Shown here piece by piece: positions 19,980-30,290 of a DNA stretch of 37,826 nt. The stretch covers positions 44,816 through 82,641 of the forward strand of contig JALVQA010000012.1 of assembly GCA_027031495.1 (NCBI GenBank). The letters are read 5' to 3'. How positions within the stretch are numbered: position 1 is the first letter of the stretch; each line of letters starts with the position of its first letter. This DNA is from Candidatus Moraniibacteriota bacterium. Its GTDB lineage: Bacteria; Patescibacteriota; Minisyncoccia; Moranbacterales; GCA-2747515. Both the position numbers and the translations under genes were made by a program. The notes below the pieces were generated by a model. It worked only from the letters and a program-made list of their open reading frames with translations, was not told the origin of the DNA and searched no databases.

Positions 19980-22082
19980 TTATTTTTCTTCAGCCTTTCT
20001 ACCAACAATCTCATCAGCCACATTCTTTGGCACTTCACTATAATGACTGAATTCCATTGCGTAGTTTGCGCGTCCTTGCGACATACTGCGCAATTGTGTC
20101 GCGTAACCAAACATGCTTGAAAGTGGAACTTCTGCGTCAATGATCTTTACGGCCGAGTTACCCTCACCACGATCACCCATCTCTTTAATCATACCACGTC
20201 GCGCATTGATATCACCAACGATATCACCCATAAATTCCTCCGGTGTCGTGACTTGCACCTTCATAATCGGCTCAAGCAAAATCGGATTCGCTTTTTTGGC
20301 AGCATCTTTAAATGCCATTGAACCAGCAATTTTGAACGCTGCCTCAGAAGAATCCACATCATGGTATGAACCATCGTAGAGCGTCACCTTAATGTCAACC
20401 ATTGGATAACCGGCAACAATACCATTTTCCATCGCACTCTCTATACCCTTCTCAACAGGTTTAATATATTCTTGTGGAATAACACCACCTTTAATTTCAT
20501 CAACAAACTCAAAACCACTTCCTTCCTCACCCGGCTCAATGCGGATTAAACAGTGACCATACTGACCGCGACCACCGGACTGCTTAACAAACTTGCCTTC
20601 ACCTTCAGCAGTTTTTGTAATCGTCTCACGATATGCAACCTGTGGCGCACCAATATTTGCTTCTACCTTAAATTCCCGCTTAAGGCGATCAACAATAATA
20701 TCAAGATGCAACTCTCCCATACCGGCTAAAATTGTTTGCCCTGTCTCTTCATCTGTATATACACGCAATGTTGGATCTTCTTCAGATAGTTTTGCCAGCG
20801 CAGTACCCATTTTTTCTTGATCAGCTTTTGTCTTTGGTTCAACTGCAATAGATATAACCGGTTCCGGAAATGTCATTGATTCAAGCAAAACAGGATGATT
20901 TGGATCACATAGCGTATCTCCCGTACGCGTATTTTTAAGACCGACCAGTGCACCAATATCACCAGCACCCATTGAGCTTACTTCTTCACGAGAATTAGAG
21001 TGCATGCGCAAAATGCGTCCGATACGTTCTTTTTTACCACTCGTTGCATTGAGTACATAGCTTCCAGCAGTAATTGTTCCTGAATATACGCGGAAAAAGA
21101 CAAGTTGACCAACGTATGGATCTGTCGCCACTTTGAAAGCCAATGCCGTAAACGGCTCATTATCATCAGCTTTGCGCCCAATAATTTTACTATGATCATT
21201 AACATCCATTGCTTGCGTCGGCGGAATGTCAACAGGGCTTGGCAAATAATCAACAACTGCGTCCAGCACAAGTTGCACACCTTTATTCTGCAGTGCCGTA
21301 CCGGTTAATACAGGATAAATTTCACCAGCAATTGTTGCAGTGCGCAAAACTTTTTTAAGTTCTCCTTCAGTAATTTCTTCACCACCAAGATACTTCTCCA
21401 TGAGTGCCTCGTCATGCTCTACAATACGCTCAATCATTTTCTCGCGCCACTCCTCGGCAACACTTCGCAACTCATCAGAAAGGTCGCTCTCAATAACCTT
21501 CTCACCCATTTTCCCATCAAAACGCACTTCTTTCATGGCAATGAGATCAACAACACCTTCAAAATCACCACGCTCGCCAATCGGATACTGAATTGCAACA
21601 GCATGCGGTGTAAGGCGATCATAGATTGTCTGGAGCGCACGCTCAAATTCCGCACCTTCCTTATCAATCTTGTTAATGAAACAGATGCGTGGCACATTAT
21701 ACTTGTCTGCCTGACGCCACACTGTTTCCGACTGTGGCTCTACACCCTCTTTTCCGTCAAATACAACAACACCTCCGTCAAGAACACGCATGGAGCGCTC
21801 AACCTCAACAGTAAAGTCAACGTGCCCCGGTGTATCAATAATATTGATTTTGTGTCCCCTCCAAAAACACGTCGTTGCCGCCGCCGTGATCGTGATACCA
21901 CGCTCGCGCTCCTGTTCCATCCAATCCATTGTCGCTTCACCCTCATGCACTTCACCAATTTTGTGAGAAATGCCGGTATAAAAGAGGATACGCTCTGTTG
22001 TTGTTGTTTTGCCGGCATCAATATGCGCAATAATGCCAATGTTGCGTAAGTGATCTATTGGTGTATGTTTATTGTTAGTCAT
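19980..22082 (-). CDS. fusA: Elongation factor G
   Basis: [25 protein letters not shown]; full-length EF-G, 700 aa. Confidence 0.98.
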   Translation of the reverse strand: MTNNKHTPIDHLRNIGIIAHIDAGKTTTTERILFYTGISHKIGEVHEGEATMDWMEQERERGITITAAATTCFWRGHKINIIDTPGHVDFTVEVERSMRVLDGGVVVFDGKEGVEPQSETVWRQADKYNVPRICFINKIDKEGAEFERALQTIYDRLTPHAVAIQYPIGERGDFEGVVDLIAMKEVRFDGKMGEKVIESDLSDELRSVAEEWREKMIERIVEHDEALMEKYLGGEEITEGELKKVLRTATIAGEIYPVLTGTALQNKGVQLVLDAVVDYLPSPVDIPPTQAMDVNDHSKIIGRKADDNEPFTALAFKVATDPYVGQLVFFRVYSGTITAGSYVLNATSGKKERIGRILRMHSNSREEVSSMGAGDIGALVGLKNTRTGDTLCDPNHPVLLESMTFPEPVISIAVEPKTKADQEKMGTALAKLSEEDPTLRVYTDEETGQTILAGMGELHLDIIVDRLKREFKVEANIGAPQVAYRETITKTAEGEGKFVKQSGGRGQYGHCLIRIEPGEEGSGFEFVDEIKGGVIPQEYIKPVEKGIESAMENGIVAGYPMVDIKVTLYDGSYHDVDSSEAAFKIAGSMAFKDAAKKANPILLEPIMKVQVTTPEEFMGDIVGDINARRGMIKEMGDRGEGNSAVKIIDAEVPLSSMFGYATQLRSMSQGRANYAMEFSHYSEVPKNVADEIVGRKAEEK

Positions 22083-22155
22083 AGTATTTTACTGTTTTAT
22101 AACAATGAAGAGTTCGCGCGCCACTGTACGGATTTCCCCTTCATTTAAAAATAGT

Positions 22156-22623
22156 TTATGCAAAGTGAGCAAATGCCTTATTCGCCTCAGCCATGCGATG
22201 CATCTCTTCTCGCTTTTTCATTGCAGCACCTTCCTTGTTTGCACCGGCAATAATCTCATCAGCAATGCGTTGCGCCATTGGCTTTCCCTTTTGCTTACGG
22301 CATACATCACGAATCCAGCGCATTGCCAATGTCTGACGACGATCGCCAGATACTGGCACCGGCACCTGATAGTTCGCTCCACCAACACGGCGACTTTTAA
22401 GTTGCACCATTGGTGAAATGTTTTTAATTGCCTGTTCAAAAACATTAAGGCCGCCCTGATTTGTCTTCTCATGAACAATATCCAATGCATCGTACACAAT
22501 TTTCTCAGCAGTTGCACGTTTACCATCGCGCATAATTATACCAACAAATCGTCCGATAAGAATACTGTCATATTTCGGATCTTCTTTCCATTTTTTAGGG
22601 AATTGTCGTTTACGTCGTGGCAT
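22156..22623 (-). CDS. rpsG: 30S ribosomal protein S7
   Basis: MPRRKRQFPKKW...GGANYQVPVPVSGDRRQTLAMRWI. Confidence 0.98.
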   Translation of the reverse strand: MPRRKRQFPKKWKEDPKYDSILIGRFVGIIMRDGKRATAEKIVYDALDIVHEKTNQGGLNVFEQAIKNISPMVQLKSRRVGGANYQVPVPVSGDRRQTLAMRWIRDVCRKQKGKPMAQRIADEIIAGANKEGAAMKKREEMHRMAEANKAFAHFA

Positions 22624-22745
22624 ATTTTATGTAAAAAAATAATAATTACTTACTTCAAATTCGTTTACAGTATTTTCTCTAAATCAGAGGAAACAGACAT
22701 TCTCTGATCAAAACCAAGAAGTGATAACCTGAGCACTTTTAGTCA

Positions 22746-23159
22746 TTATGACTTTGGTCGTTTTGTACCATATTTTGAACGACCACGTCTGCGCCCTTCT
22801 ACACCGGCACAGTCAAGTACACCGCGCACAACATGATAGCGCACACCAGGAAGGTCCTTTACACGACCACCACGAATCAAAACAATGGAGTGCTCTTGAA
22901 GATTATGACCCTCACCACCAATATACGCAGTCACCTCCATACCATTTGTTAAGCGCACACGCGCAATTTTACGCAAAGCAGAGTTCGGTTTACGTGGTGT
23001 TGTCGTACTTACCTTTAAGCACACGCCTCTTTTGAAAGGGCTTTGCGTTTTTACCGGCTTGTTTTTTAGTGTGTTAAACACAAATGTCAATGCAGGTGAT
23101 TTTGACTTTTTCTTTGCTACTGAACGTGGCTTTCTCCGTAATTGGTTGATTGTTGGCAT
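22746..23159 (-). CDS. rpsL: 30S ribosomal protein S12
   Basis: [12 protein letters not shown]...[39 protein letters not shown]. Confidence 0.99.
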   Translation of the reverse strand: MPTINQLRRKPRSVAKKKSKSPALTFVFNTLKNKPVKTQSPFKRGVCLKVSTTTPRKPNSALRKIARVRLTNGMEVTAYIGGEGHNLQEHSIVLIRGGRVKDLPGVRYHVVRGVLDCAGVEGRRRGRSKYGTKRPKS

Positions 23160-23206
23160 AATAGAAATTTAATTGCAATATTCTAAAATTGTATAACATG
23201 CAGAAT

Positions 23207-23254
23207 GTCTTGTTTCCACCTCATAAACAAACAAGACAGGCGTCTGCACACGCC
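23207..23254 (-). promoter_or_regulatory. Structured 5' leader of the str operon (two adjacent hairpins)
   Basis: GTCTTGTTT...AAACAAGAC (23207-23237) followed by GGCGT-CTGCAC-ACGCC (23239-23254), between the promoter and rpsL. Confidence 0.5.
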
Positions 23255-23266
23255 AGCACTTCTCAT

Positions 23267-23295
23267 ATATTAGTGCAGTTATTGTAAGTTGTCAA
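23267..23295 (-). promoter_or_regulatory. Sigma70-type promoter for the rpsL-rpsG-fusA operon
   Basis: Minus strand TTGACA (23295-23290), 17-nt spacer, TAATAT (23272-23267). Confidence 0.8.
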
Positions 23296-23328
23296 CCACT
23301 TCCATTTAAAAAACAAACAGTAAACACT

Positions 23329-24042
23329 TTACAAAGCGATACTGAAAAATATATTCCATCCAATAGATAGAAGTATGTTAAGTGGCTCGGGAAATAGAAA
23401 AACAAATGCAATAAGGATGAGAAAACCGTACTGCTCAAACATTATTTGTGTTTGGTGCGTCATTGGTACAAGCGCGTAAAGCAGCTTTGATCCATCAAGT
23501 GGTGGAATTGGCAGCAGATTAAAAATACCGAGAAGAACATTCCAAAATATTGCAACGACACAGAAGAAAAACACGATCGTTGCGAACGAGCCGGCAAGTG
23601 ATTGTGCGATGAGTGACCAATCAGACTGCATAACACCAAGAATAACTGCACTCTTTGCAACACTGCTCAACGGCAATACCTTTGCAATCATTGCAGCAAT
23701 AAATGCAAGTGCAAAATTTGTAAGTGGACCACCGAGCGCAACCATAACCGGCCCCCATCGTGCATTTTTAAGATTGTGCGGATTAAATGGTACTGGCTTT
23801 GCCCACCCAAAGGCAAATTTAAAATTTGTCAGCAATAACATAATAAGAGGCAAGATAATTGAACCAAGCGGATCAATATGACTCTGCGGCTTAAGCGTAA
23901 GTCGCCCCGCAAAAAGTGCTGTTCGATCACCAAGTCTCAGAGCGACAAGGCCATGTGCAATTTCGTGAATAATAATGGAGTAAAACAGTATAATGAGATA
24001 AAAAGCAATAATAACAATTGTGTGACCGTCCATAAAATACAA
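23329..24042 (-). CDS. M50 site-2-protease family membrane metallopeptidase
   Basis: IIIHEIAHGLVALRLGDRTA zinc motif; NLLPIPPLDGSKLL second motif. Confidence 0.92.
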   Translation of the reverse strand: MYFMDGHTIVIIAFYLIILFYSIIIHEIAHGLVALRLGDRTALFAGRLTLKPQSHIDPLGSIILPLIMLLLTNFKFAFGWAKPVPFNPHNLKNARWGPVMVALGGPLTNFALAFIAAMIAKVLPLSSVAKSAVILGVMQSDWSLIAQSLAGSFATIVFFFCVVAIFWNVLLGIFNLLPIPPLDGSKLLYALVPMTHQTQIMFEQYGFLILIAFVFLFPEPLNILLSIGWNIFFSIAL

Positions 24043-24118
24043 ATTAACAAATTAACAGCGTCTCTTTTACAAAACAACACATTACCTCACCAGTATAAAA
24101 CAAGTTTATAAAAAGCAC

Positions 24119-24155
24119 AAAAAACCGGCATAGTCGACATCTGCCGGTTTTTTTG
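24119..24155. terminator. Bidirectional terminator
   Basis: aaaaaaccggca...tgccggttttttt. Confidence 0.8.
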
Positions 24156-24396
24156 TATCTGACACAATTACAAACATGCCTTGTGCCATATGTCTCCTCT
24201 TTTGCACTCCTCCTTAAAGTGGTCTCCCTCCTCTGTGCGCAACAATATTGCGCCTATTACCACATTTTTCTACATTCCGCACACCTGTATACGCAGTGAT
24301 ATTATCACATACCGTTCACCCATAATTACACAGCTTTACTCCACCGCATAATTACCAGCATGCGACACATCTCGTGTTCCATGGGAGTATCCTCAC

Positions 24397-26925
24397 CTAT
24401 AAAACACTACTCCTGCGTCTACGATGATAGATGTAGAGAATTAATCCAGTGGCAAGTGCAGCAAGAATTGTGCTGATAACCGCACCAGGTCCCGTTGTTG
24501 GCGCAACAGCACCACGATACCCAAAGTCTGCCTTTGTGTGATGATCTTTGTCGCCCCTGAGACGAACCTTTGTGCGATGATCTAACTTACCATCTGGATC
24601 ATATGTTTGATAGAGTGTGCTCACATCTTCACTTTTCACAACAACGCGATATTCACCACTGCACAACTCTTTGAATTTATACCGTCCCCGACTGTTTGTT
24701 ACATCCTTATAAACCTTATTACCTTTGTAAAGCCACACATGTACACCTGGAATACCCTTTTCATTCGCATCTTGCTTACCATTTCCATTTGCATCGTACC
24801 ACACAGTATTACCAATGGAACCCTCGCATTTTTTCTTCCCTTTTTCTTTCTTTGGCTCAGGTTGCTCTGTAATTTGCGGCGTAACCGGTGGCTTACCCTC
24901 AAGATTTACAACAGACTTATCCGTATCGTCAACAGAAGCCCCGGTATTAACAGTCTTTGCAGTAACTGTCGCAACGTTGACGTATGCACTGTTTACTGTT
25001 GCCGAACATGTATATGTAAAGTATTCTCCCGGATCAAATGTATCGCCATTATACTTTGTTTTCGTAACATTTGCGCCCAATGCACAGCCAGGCGCAGCAT
25101 CATCGGTAATTACAACATCCTTCAACGCGGCGTTACCATCATTCCTTACCGTAATTCTAAATGTTGCCTTTTCACCCTCTTTCACGGTTTGTTTATCATC
25201 ACCATTGTCAGCATCATTTTTATCGATAACAATTGATGGTGCATTATCAACTGTAACGCGTGTATCATCACTATCATTTACTGTTTGGCCACCGATTGTA
25301 GATTTCGCTGTTACCTTTGCTGTATTTGTATGCACAGCGATTACATTTGGCTCTTCACACGTATACGTAAAACTTTTACCCGGCGCAAGCGATGCTGCAT
25401 TGTACTTTTCTTTCGACTGTTTTGCACTAAGGTTGCACCCTGGCGCTATTACATCTGTGACAACAACATCCGTCAATGGTGACACGCCAACATTTTTTAC
25501 AACAATTTTATACTTTGCTGCACCACTCTCTTTTACTTTTTGTGTGTCACTTCCATTTATTGCACTCTTAGTGATTCTGATTGCTGGTGCGTCCTTTACA
25601 GTCACATTTGTACTATCACTATCCCTTACATCTGCTTTATGATTAATCGGCGTTCCCTTCACACTTGCAGTAGAGCCATGTGATGTCTTTACATGTTCCT
25701 CCGTACATGTGTATTCAAACGTCTCACCGGGATCAAACGTCGTACCATTATACATCTTTATCGTTTGCGTTGCTGATCGCTTACAATTTGGAGAAACTTG
25801 ATCATCAATCACAACGTTCACCAACGACACCTGGCCTTCATTTCTTACAAAAATTCTGTACGTCGCTGTGCCATCATAGTCAACTTGCTGTGTATCATCG
25901 TGATTATCAGCATCATCCTTATCAATTTTAATTCGCGCTTCTTCATTACGACATTGCGCACTACAACCATCATGTGATGCTGTATTTCCATCATCACATT
26001 GCTCGCCGATCTCTATCTTGTTATTGCCACATACAGGCGGATTCGCACTACAACTCGCCGCAGAACCGCCATTGGAACCACTACATGTCCAACTCCACGG
26101 ACCGGAGCCACTTACACTTGATGCTGAACCTCTTGCGCACAAGTTGCTCGTTGGCTTACTGCTAAACGTCTTACCATTTGCGCTACCGCATTGACCGTTG
26201 ACTGGTGTTCTTGTCTTATTCGCACTACAACTCGCCGCAGAACCGCCATTGGAACCACTACATGTCCAACTCCACGGACCGGAGCCACTTACACTTGATG
26301 CTGAACCTCTTGCGCACAAGTTGCTCGTTGGCTTACTGCTAAACGTCTTACCATTTGCGCTACCGCATTGACCGTTGACTGGTGACGCTATAGGAAGAAA
26401 TTGTACGCAAATCGGATTTAAACTGTTTGGACTTGATGTATCTGGGTATGCTGTATGGCGTGCATTAACCTGTTTTGCACGACGTGATACGTACAAATCT
26501 TCATTAACGACACCCGTCCACACACCCGTTTTAACATAATCTGGTACATCACCCGTACTGTTTGACTTTGTAATAACACCATCTTGATTTGGCACATTAT
26601 CGTACACATGACGATTATCACGCAACTCTATATAGAACTTTTCATTTGGTTGCGCTACCTGATCACGCCAATCATATGAGTCAGATGCAGAGAGCGACAC
26701 TTTATAGTGTCCTGGCGGCAAATCAATTGGTTTTTCATCCTGATGTGCATCAAACGTCGCGTTTGAATAGATACGCTCATCAAAATTAACAATGATACCA
26801 CCAGAAAACGGACACGATGTCCTATAAATTTTTGTTGATCCTGATGTCGCAAACGTCGTTAATGGCACAAGTAATAATGCCGCGATCGCACTTATACGTG
26901 CACACATGCTTACGAATTTGTACAT
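24397..26925 (-). CDS. Large secreted surface protein: two G/S/W/C modules, DUF4215-like Cys-rich motif, DUF11-like repeats, SdrD B-like domain, C-terminal TM anchor
   Basis: Signal peptide MYKFVSMCARISAIAALLLVPLTTFA; CGNNKIEIGEQCDDGNTASHDGCSAQC; three repeats of the RITV(R/K)N.G...L..VV(I/V)(T/D)D type; GNTVWYDANGNGKQDANEKGIPGVHVWLY; C-terminal TTGPGAVISTILAALATGLILYIYHRRRR. Confidence 0.85.
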   Translation of the reverse strand: MYKFVSMCARISAIAALLLVPLTTFATSGSTKIYRTSCPFSGGIIVNFDERIYSNATFDAHQDEKPIDLPPGHYKVSLSASDSYDWRDQVAQPNEKFYIELRDNRHVYDNVPNQDGVITKSNSTGDVPDYVKTGVWTGVVNEDLYVSRRAKQVNARHTAYPDTSSPNSLNPICVQFLPIASPVNGQCGSANGKTFSSKPTSNLCARGSASSVSGSGPWSWTCSGSNGGSAASCSANKTRTPVNGQCGSANGKTFSSKPTSNLCARGSASSVSGSGPWSWTCSGSNGGSAASCSANPPVCGNNKIEIGEQCDDGNTASHDGCSAQCRNEEARIKIDKDDADNHDDTQQVDYDGTATYRIFVRNEGQVSLVNVVIDDQVSPNCKRSATQTIKMYNGTTFDPGETFEYTCTEEHVKTSHGSTASVKGTPINHKADVRDSDSTNVTVKDAPAIRITKSAINGSDTQKVKESGAAKYKIVVKNVGVSPLTDVVVTDVIAPGCNLSAKQSKEKYNAASLAPGKSFTYTCEEPNVIAVHTNTAKVTAKSTIGGQTVNDSDDTRVTVDNAPSIVIDKNDADNGDDKQTVKEGEKATFRITVRNDGNAALKDVVITDDAAPGCALGANVTKTKYNGDTFDPGEYFTYTCSATVNSAYVNVATVTAKTVNTGASVDDTDKSVVNLEGKPPVTPQITEQPEPKKEKGKKKCEGSIGNTVWYDANGNGKQDANEKGIPGVHVWLYKGNKVYKDVTNSRGRYKFKELCSGEYRVVVKSEDVSTLYQTYDPDGKLDHRTKVRLRGDKDHHTKADFGYRGAVAPTTGPGAVISTILAALATGLILYIYHRRRRSSVL
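26041..26384 (-). repeat. Tandem exact duplication inside the surface-protein gene
   Basis: 26041-26207 and 26218-26384 read as the same 167-bp sequence, period 177 bp (59 codons). Confidence 0.95.
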
Positions 26926-27075
26926 AGAATGATGCTTATAAATGATTACAACCGTGCTCACCGTATGCGCAAGACGGTTTTGAATTATTGTGTATGTTTA
27001 TTTATTTCTAAACGATGCACTATTATACTCCACTAGTATAACACATCTTTTTATTTGCATACAAATTTGCGTCAT

Positions 27076-28335
27076 TTACATTAAAAAATCCTTTTTGCGA
27101 CGTTTTTTGTGAAACGCAATTGCATATCTGTGCGCTTCTTCACGCAATGATTCTATGAGTACCTTATTTCGTAAAATTCTTTCTGGTGGCGGAAACTGTG
27201 CAGAACTGTAGATATCCACATTCTTTCGCGTTGGTCCCTTAGCAACTGCCATAAGCGGTGTTGTGACACCATATGTGTGCCACACTTCTTCCGCCATTGC
27301 AAGATGTGTCGCACCACCGTCCAGAATAACGACCTGTGGCAGTGGCCATTCCTTATGATTGAGGCGACGAACAAGAACTTCACGCATCATCGCAAGATCA
27401 TTGTCTGTCTGCGCATCCTTAATCATAAATGTACGATAGCTTTCTTTTTCCGGCACACCACCACAAAAAACAACCATCGCTCCAACAGCACTCTCACCGC
27501 CAAAGTGTGAGATATCGTAACATTCAATCCTTCCATCAATTTCATCGTTACGTAGCAGCACGTCACTATCAAAGTGTTGCGTCATAAGTGATATATCGCG
27601 AATATGCTCCAACGCAGCTATCTGGTCACGCAAACGCGCCGCTTCTTCGAATTCCTGTACGCGCGCCGCGCGCACCATGGCACGTCGCAGCGATGCTAGC
27701 AAACGTGTACGTTCTCCCGCCAACATCATACGTATACCGTGGATATTGCGTCTGTATTGCACTGGCGTGATGGCATTATCATAAGGACCGGGACACAAGC
27801 CGATCTGGTATGCCAGACAGCCTTTTTCACTTTGTTGCACACTATCGTGAAAGGGGAAAATTTTGCGCAAGATTTTAAGCGCTGTTTGCATGTGTGAACG
27901 TGATATGTATGGGCCAAATCGCTTGCCATCTGTATAGGCAGATGTGGCATACTTTTTCTTTGTAAAGTCTGTTTCCCGCATGATAAGTACACGTGGAAAG
28001 CGCTCTTTCGTGATGAGAAAATAGCTGTAGCTTTTATCATCTCTCTGCTGGATATTGTAGGGCGGCTGGTATTTCTTGATGAGGTTCGCTTCCAAAATCA
28101 GTGCTTCAAGCGCACTCGTTGTCTCGTACACATTCACCGACACTGCGTCATCCATTAATTGCCGCATACGTCGTCCACGACTTTTCTCCTCCTGTCCGCT
28201 GACATACTGTTGTACACGCGCACGCAATGATGTTGCTTTACCGATATAGAGCACTTTCCCATCAACATCTTTAAAAAGATATACACCCGGTCCTTTTGGT
28301 AGATTTTTTACATAATGATCTGTCAACATACTCAC
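27076..28335 (-). CDS. uvrC: UvrC-like excinuclease subunit, short form without C-terminal HhH
   Basis: GIY-YIG (GPGVYLFKDVDGKVLYIGKATSLRARV), UVR motif (EEAARLRDQIAALEHI), RNase H-like part (ECYDISHFGGESAVGAMVVF); ends just after the EEAHRYAIAFHKKRRKK region. Confidence 0.9.
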   Translation of the reverse strand: MSMLTDHYVKNLPKGPGVYLFKDVDGKVLYIGKATSLRARVQQYVSGQEEKSRGRRMRQLMDDAVSVNVYETTSALEALILEANLIKKYQPPYNIQQRDDKSYSYFLITKERFPRVLIMRETDFTKKKYATSAYTDGKRFGPYISRSHMQTALKILRKIFPFHDSVQQSEKGCLAYQIGLCPGPYDNAITPVQYRRNIHGIRMMLAGERTRLLASLRRAMVRAARVQEFEEAARLRDQIAALEHIRDISLMTQHFDSDVLLRNDEIDGRIECYDISHFGGESAVGAMVVFCGGVPEKESYRTFMIKDAQTDNDLAMMREVLVRRLNHKEWPLPQVVILDGGATHLAMAEEVWHTYGVTTPLMAVAKGPTRKNVDIYSSAQFPPPERILRNKVLIESLREEAHRYAIAFHKKRRKKDFLM

Positions 28336-28394
28336 ACTACTTTATCAAAATGCACATGCATCTCTAAATTACTGCAAGGACACACCGTTCAACA

Positions 28395-30107
28395 CTACCA
28401 ACTGCCACCACCACCGCCACCAAAGCCACCGCCAGAACTGCCACCACTGAAACCGGAACTGCCACCTGCAGCTGATTTTGATATGACACTTACAGCGTTC
28501 TCAAAATGCGAGAGATCGCGCACTAGAGTCGATGCACTGAGTGAACCGTCGCTCTTGTACCACTCCGGTTGTCTATTGTAGAGATCATCAAATTGCCGCG
28601 CCCATTGCTTTTCCACTCCGAGTGCTATGGCATATGGCAAAAATTTTTCAAACGTTTTCGGATTTTTCTCCGGAGCATTGTGAAATGCAAGACGATCTTT
28701 TTCCGTTACTGAGAGAAAGTCCTTAAAGTCCATAATATGCTCATACACATTCACACCCTCGCGTGTGCGCGCCGGCATAAAGTGCGAAAAAGCAATAACA
28801 CACAGACCGGAAAGCAACGCGCCAATAACGTTATAAACATTACCAGCAGAGAAAAACGTGCCACCAAAAATGATCATGAAGCCGGCCACAACATACATGC
28901 TCTTCACTTTTTCAGGATTCTTTACAAAGTATTTCCCAGCATACCTTTCTGTACATACCTTCTTAAATGTATAGAAAAATGACTGATCATCTCTAAGTAC
29001 ACTGACATTCCCCTGGTCTTCACCACCAAGAATCTTTCCCAGAAGAATCTTTTCGTGTGACAAAAGTTTCTTTTCGTCTGCATGCGTCCTTTTGATAACA
29101 TAATCATGCGATGCACTTTCGTAGTTGTCCTGCGTGGAGCGTGTAATTGTTATGTAGCCACGCACAGCAAGATCAATAAGTGTTGCGCCAACATCGCGCG
29201 GATGTATTCCTTCGTGTACGATAAAACTAACATCGGCCGGCGTCATATTGGCAGGTGGACTATATCGCGGAATAATTGTCCCATGCCGTCGCCGGTCACG
29301 TCCACGCGTATACCATAGATAGAACATGCCACTTCCAACAAAGAGTGGCGAGAGTGCCATAAGATTGTCCGTTATTGTGTGCCATATGCACGTCATTGCT
29401 GATGGTTCCTTTAGTATGCCTTTTTGCACAGATACAACAACCGTCATACCCTCACCTTCTCCCAATCCTGCATGAGAGAATATTGCATCGTTTTTTTTAA
29501 CCATTCCTATGCTACATGCATCTGTGCTTCCGGATACGCCAACAAAACACTGTGTGCGCATTACCTTACCGGGTATGTGAACACGAGCACTAACACTCTT
29601 TATCGGTACGTGCCAGTCATTACCCGTTACATTCCAATACAACTCATCGTGATCATCAAAGAAATTAATTATATCATGTACACGATACATAATACGGTAC
29701 ACATGTCTACCATACACACGTTTGTGTGGATCACCGATTTTTATTGTAAGGTAGCGATCATTCCTGCTAATACTGTAGGAGCGTGCTGTGCCATGCTCAT
29801 TTGTTACGAAAATATGATCGATATCTGTCGTATAGTTGCCACCACGCGCCTCGTAAGAAATTGGAATGGTGCGATATATGCCATGATGCTCATTGCCACT
29901 TTGTTCTGATCCAAAATTGTAGGTAATTGTTTCTACAACATCTATTACTGCGTCGCGCTTTACTGTAATATCAACATCAAATTTTTCAATAAATTCTTCA
30001 GAAGTTAAATCATTTTTACTGCTTGCATACACAGTGTTATCACTCAGTACACATATGATGGAAAACATTAGGCACACAGCTATCAATCGCACACGCTTAA
30101 AAGTCAT
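28395..30107 (-). CDS. DUF2207 family membrane protein
   Basis: Signal peptide, extracellular domain, TMs and C-terminal SGFSGGSSGGGFGGGGGGSW tail. Confidence 0.9.
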   Translation of the reverse strand: MTFKRVRLIAVCLMFSIICVLSDNTVYASSKNDLTSEEFIEKFDVDITVKRDAVIDVVETITYNFGSEQSGNEHHGIYRTIPISYEARGGNYTTDIDHIFVTNEHGTARSYSISRNDRYLTIKIGDPHKRVYGRHVYRIMYRVHDIINFFDDHDELYWNVTGNDWHVPIKSVSARVHIPGKVMRTQCFVGVSGSTDACSIGMVKKNDAIFSHAGLGEGEGMTVVVSVQKGILKEPSAMTCIWHTITDNLMALSPLFVGSGMFYLWYTRGRDRRRHGTIIPRYSPPANMTPADVSFIVHEGIHPRDVGATLIDLAVRGYITITRSTQDNYESASHDYVIKRTHADEKKLLSHEKILLGKILGGEDQGNVSVLRDDQSFFYTFKKVCTERYAGKYFVKNPEKVKSMYVVAGFMIIFGGTFFSAGNVYNVIGALLSGLCVIAFSHFMPARTREGVNVYEHIMDFKDFLSVTEKDRLAFHNAPEKNPKTFEKFLPYAIALGVEKQWARQFDDLYNRQPEWYKSDGSLSASTLVRDLSHFENAVSVISKSAAGGSSGFSGGSSGGGFGGGGGGSW

Positions 30108-30290
30108 GGTAATTTGGATGTTTACAATGTTATTTATCTGTCTTAATCATACAGTACATGGAGTACGGCGTCACTATTCACACTGCAAAAAAGTATCTTA
30201 TGATACGCGAAACATGTACTCTTGTGTCATTATATGATTGTGTGTCATAATATTAATGAGAATGCATTACACACTCATCTTGTTGATCTT

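Noticed and set aside
24815-25642. 275-aa plus-strand ORF inside the surface-protein gene
   Set aside because: Antisense to a well-supported repeat protein; composition mirrors the opposite strand
26041-26384. CRISPR-like repeat
   Set aside because: Only two long, near-adjacent in-frame copies inside a coding gene; no spacers
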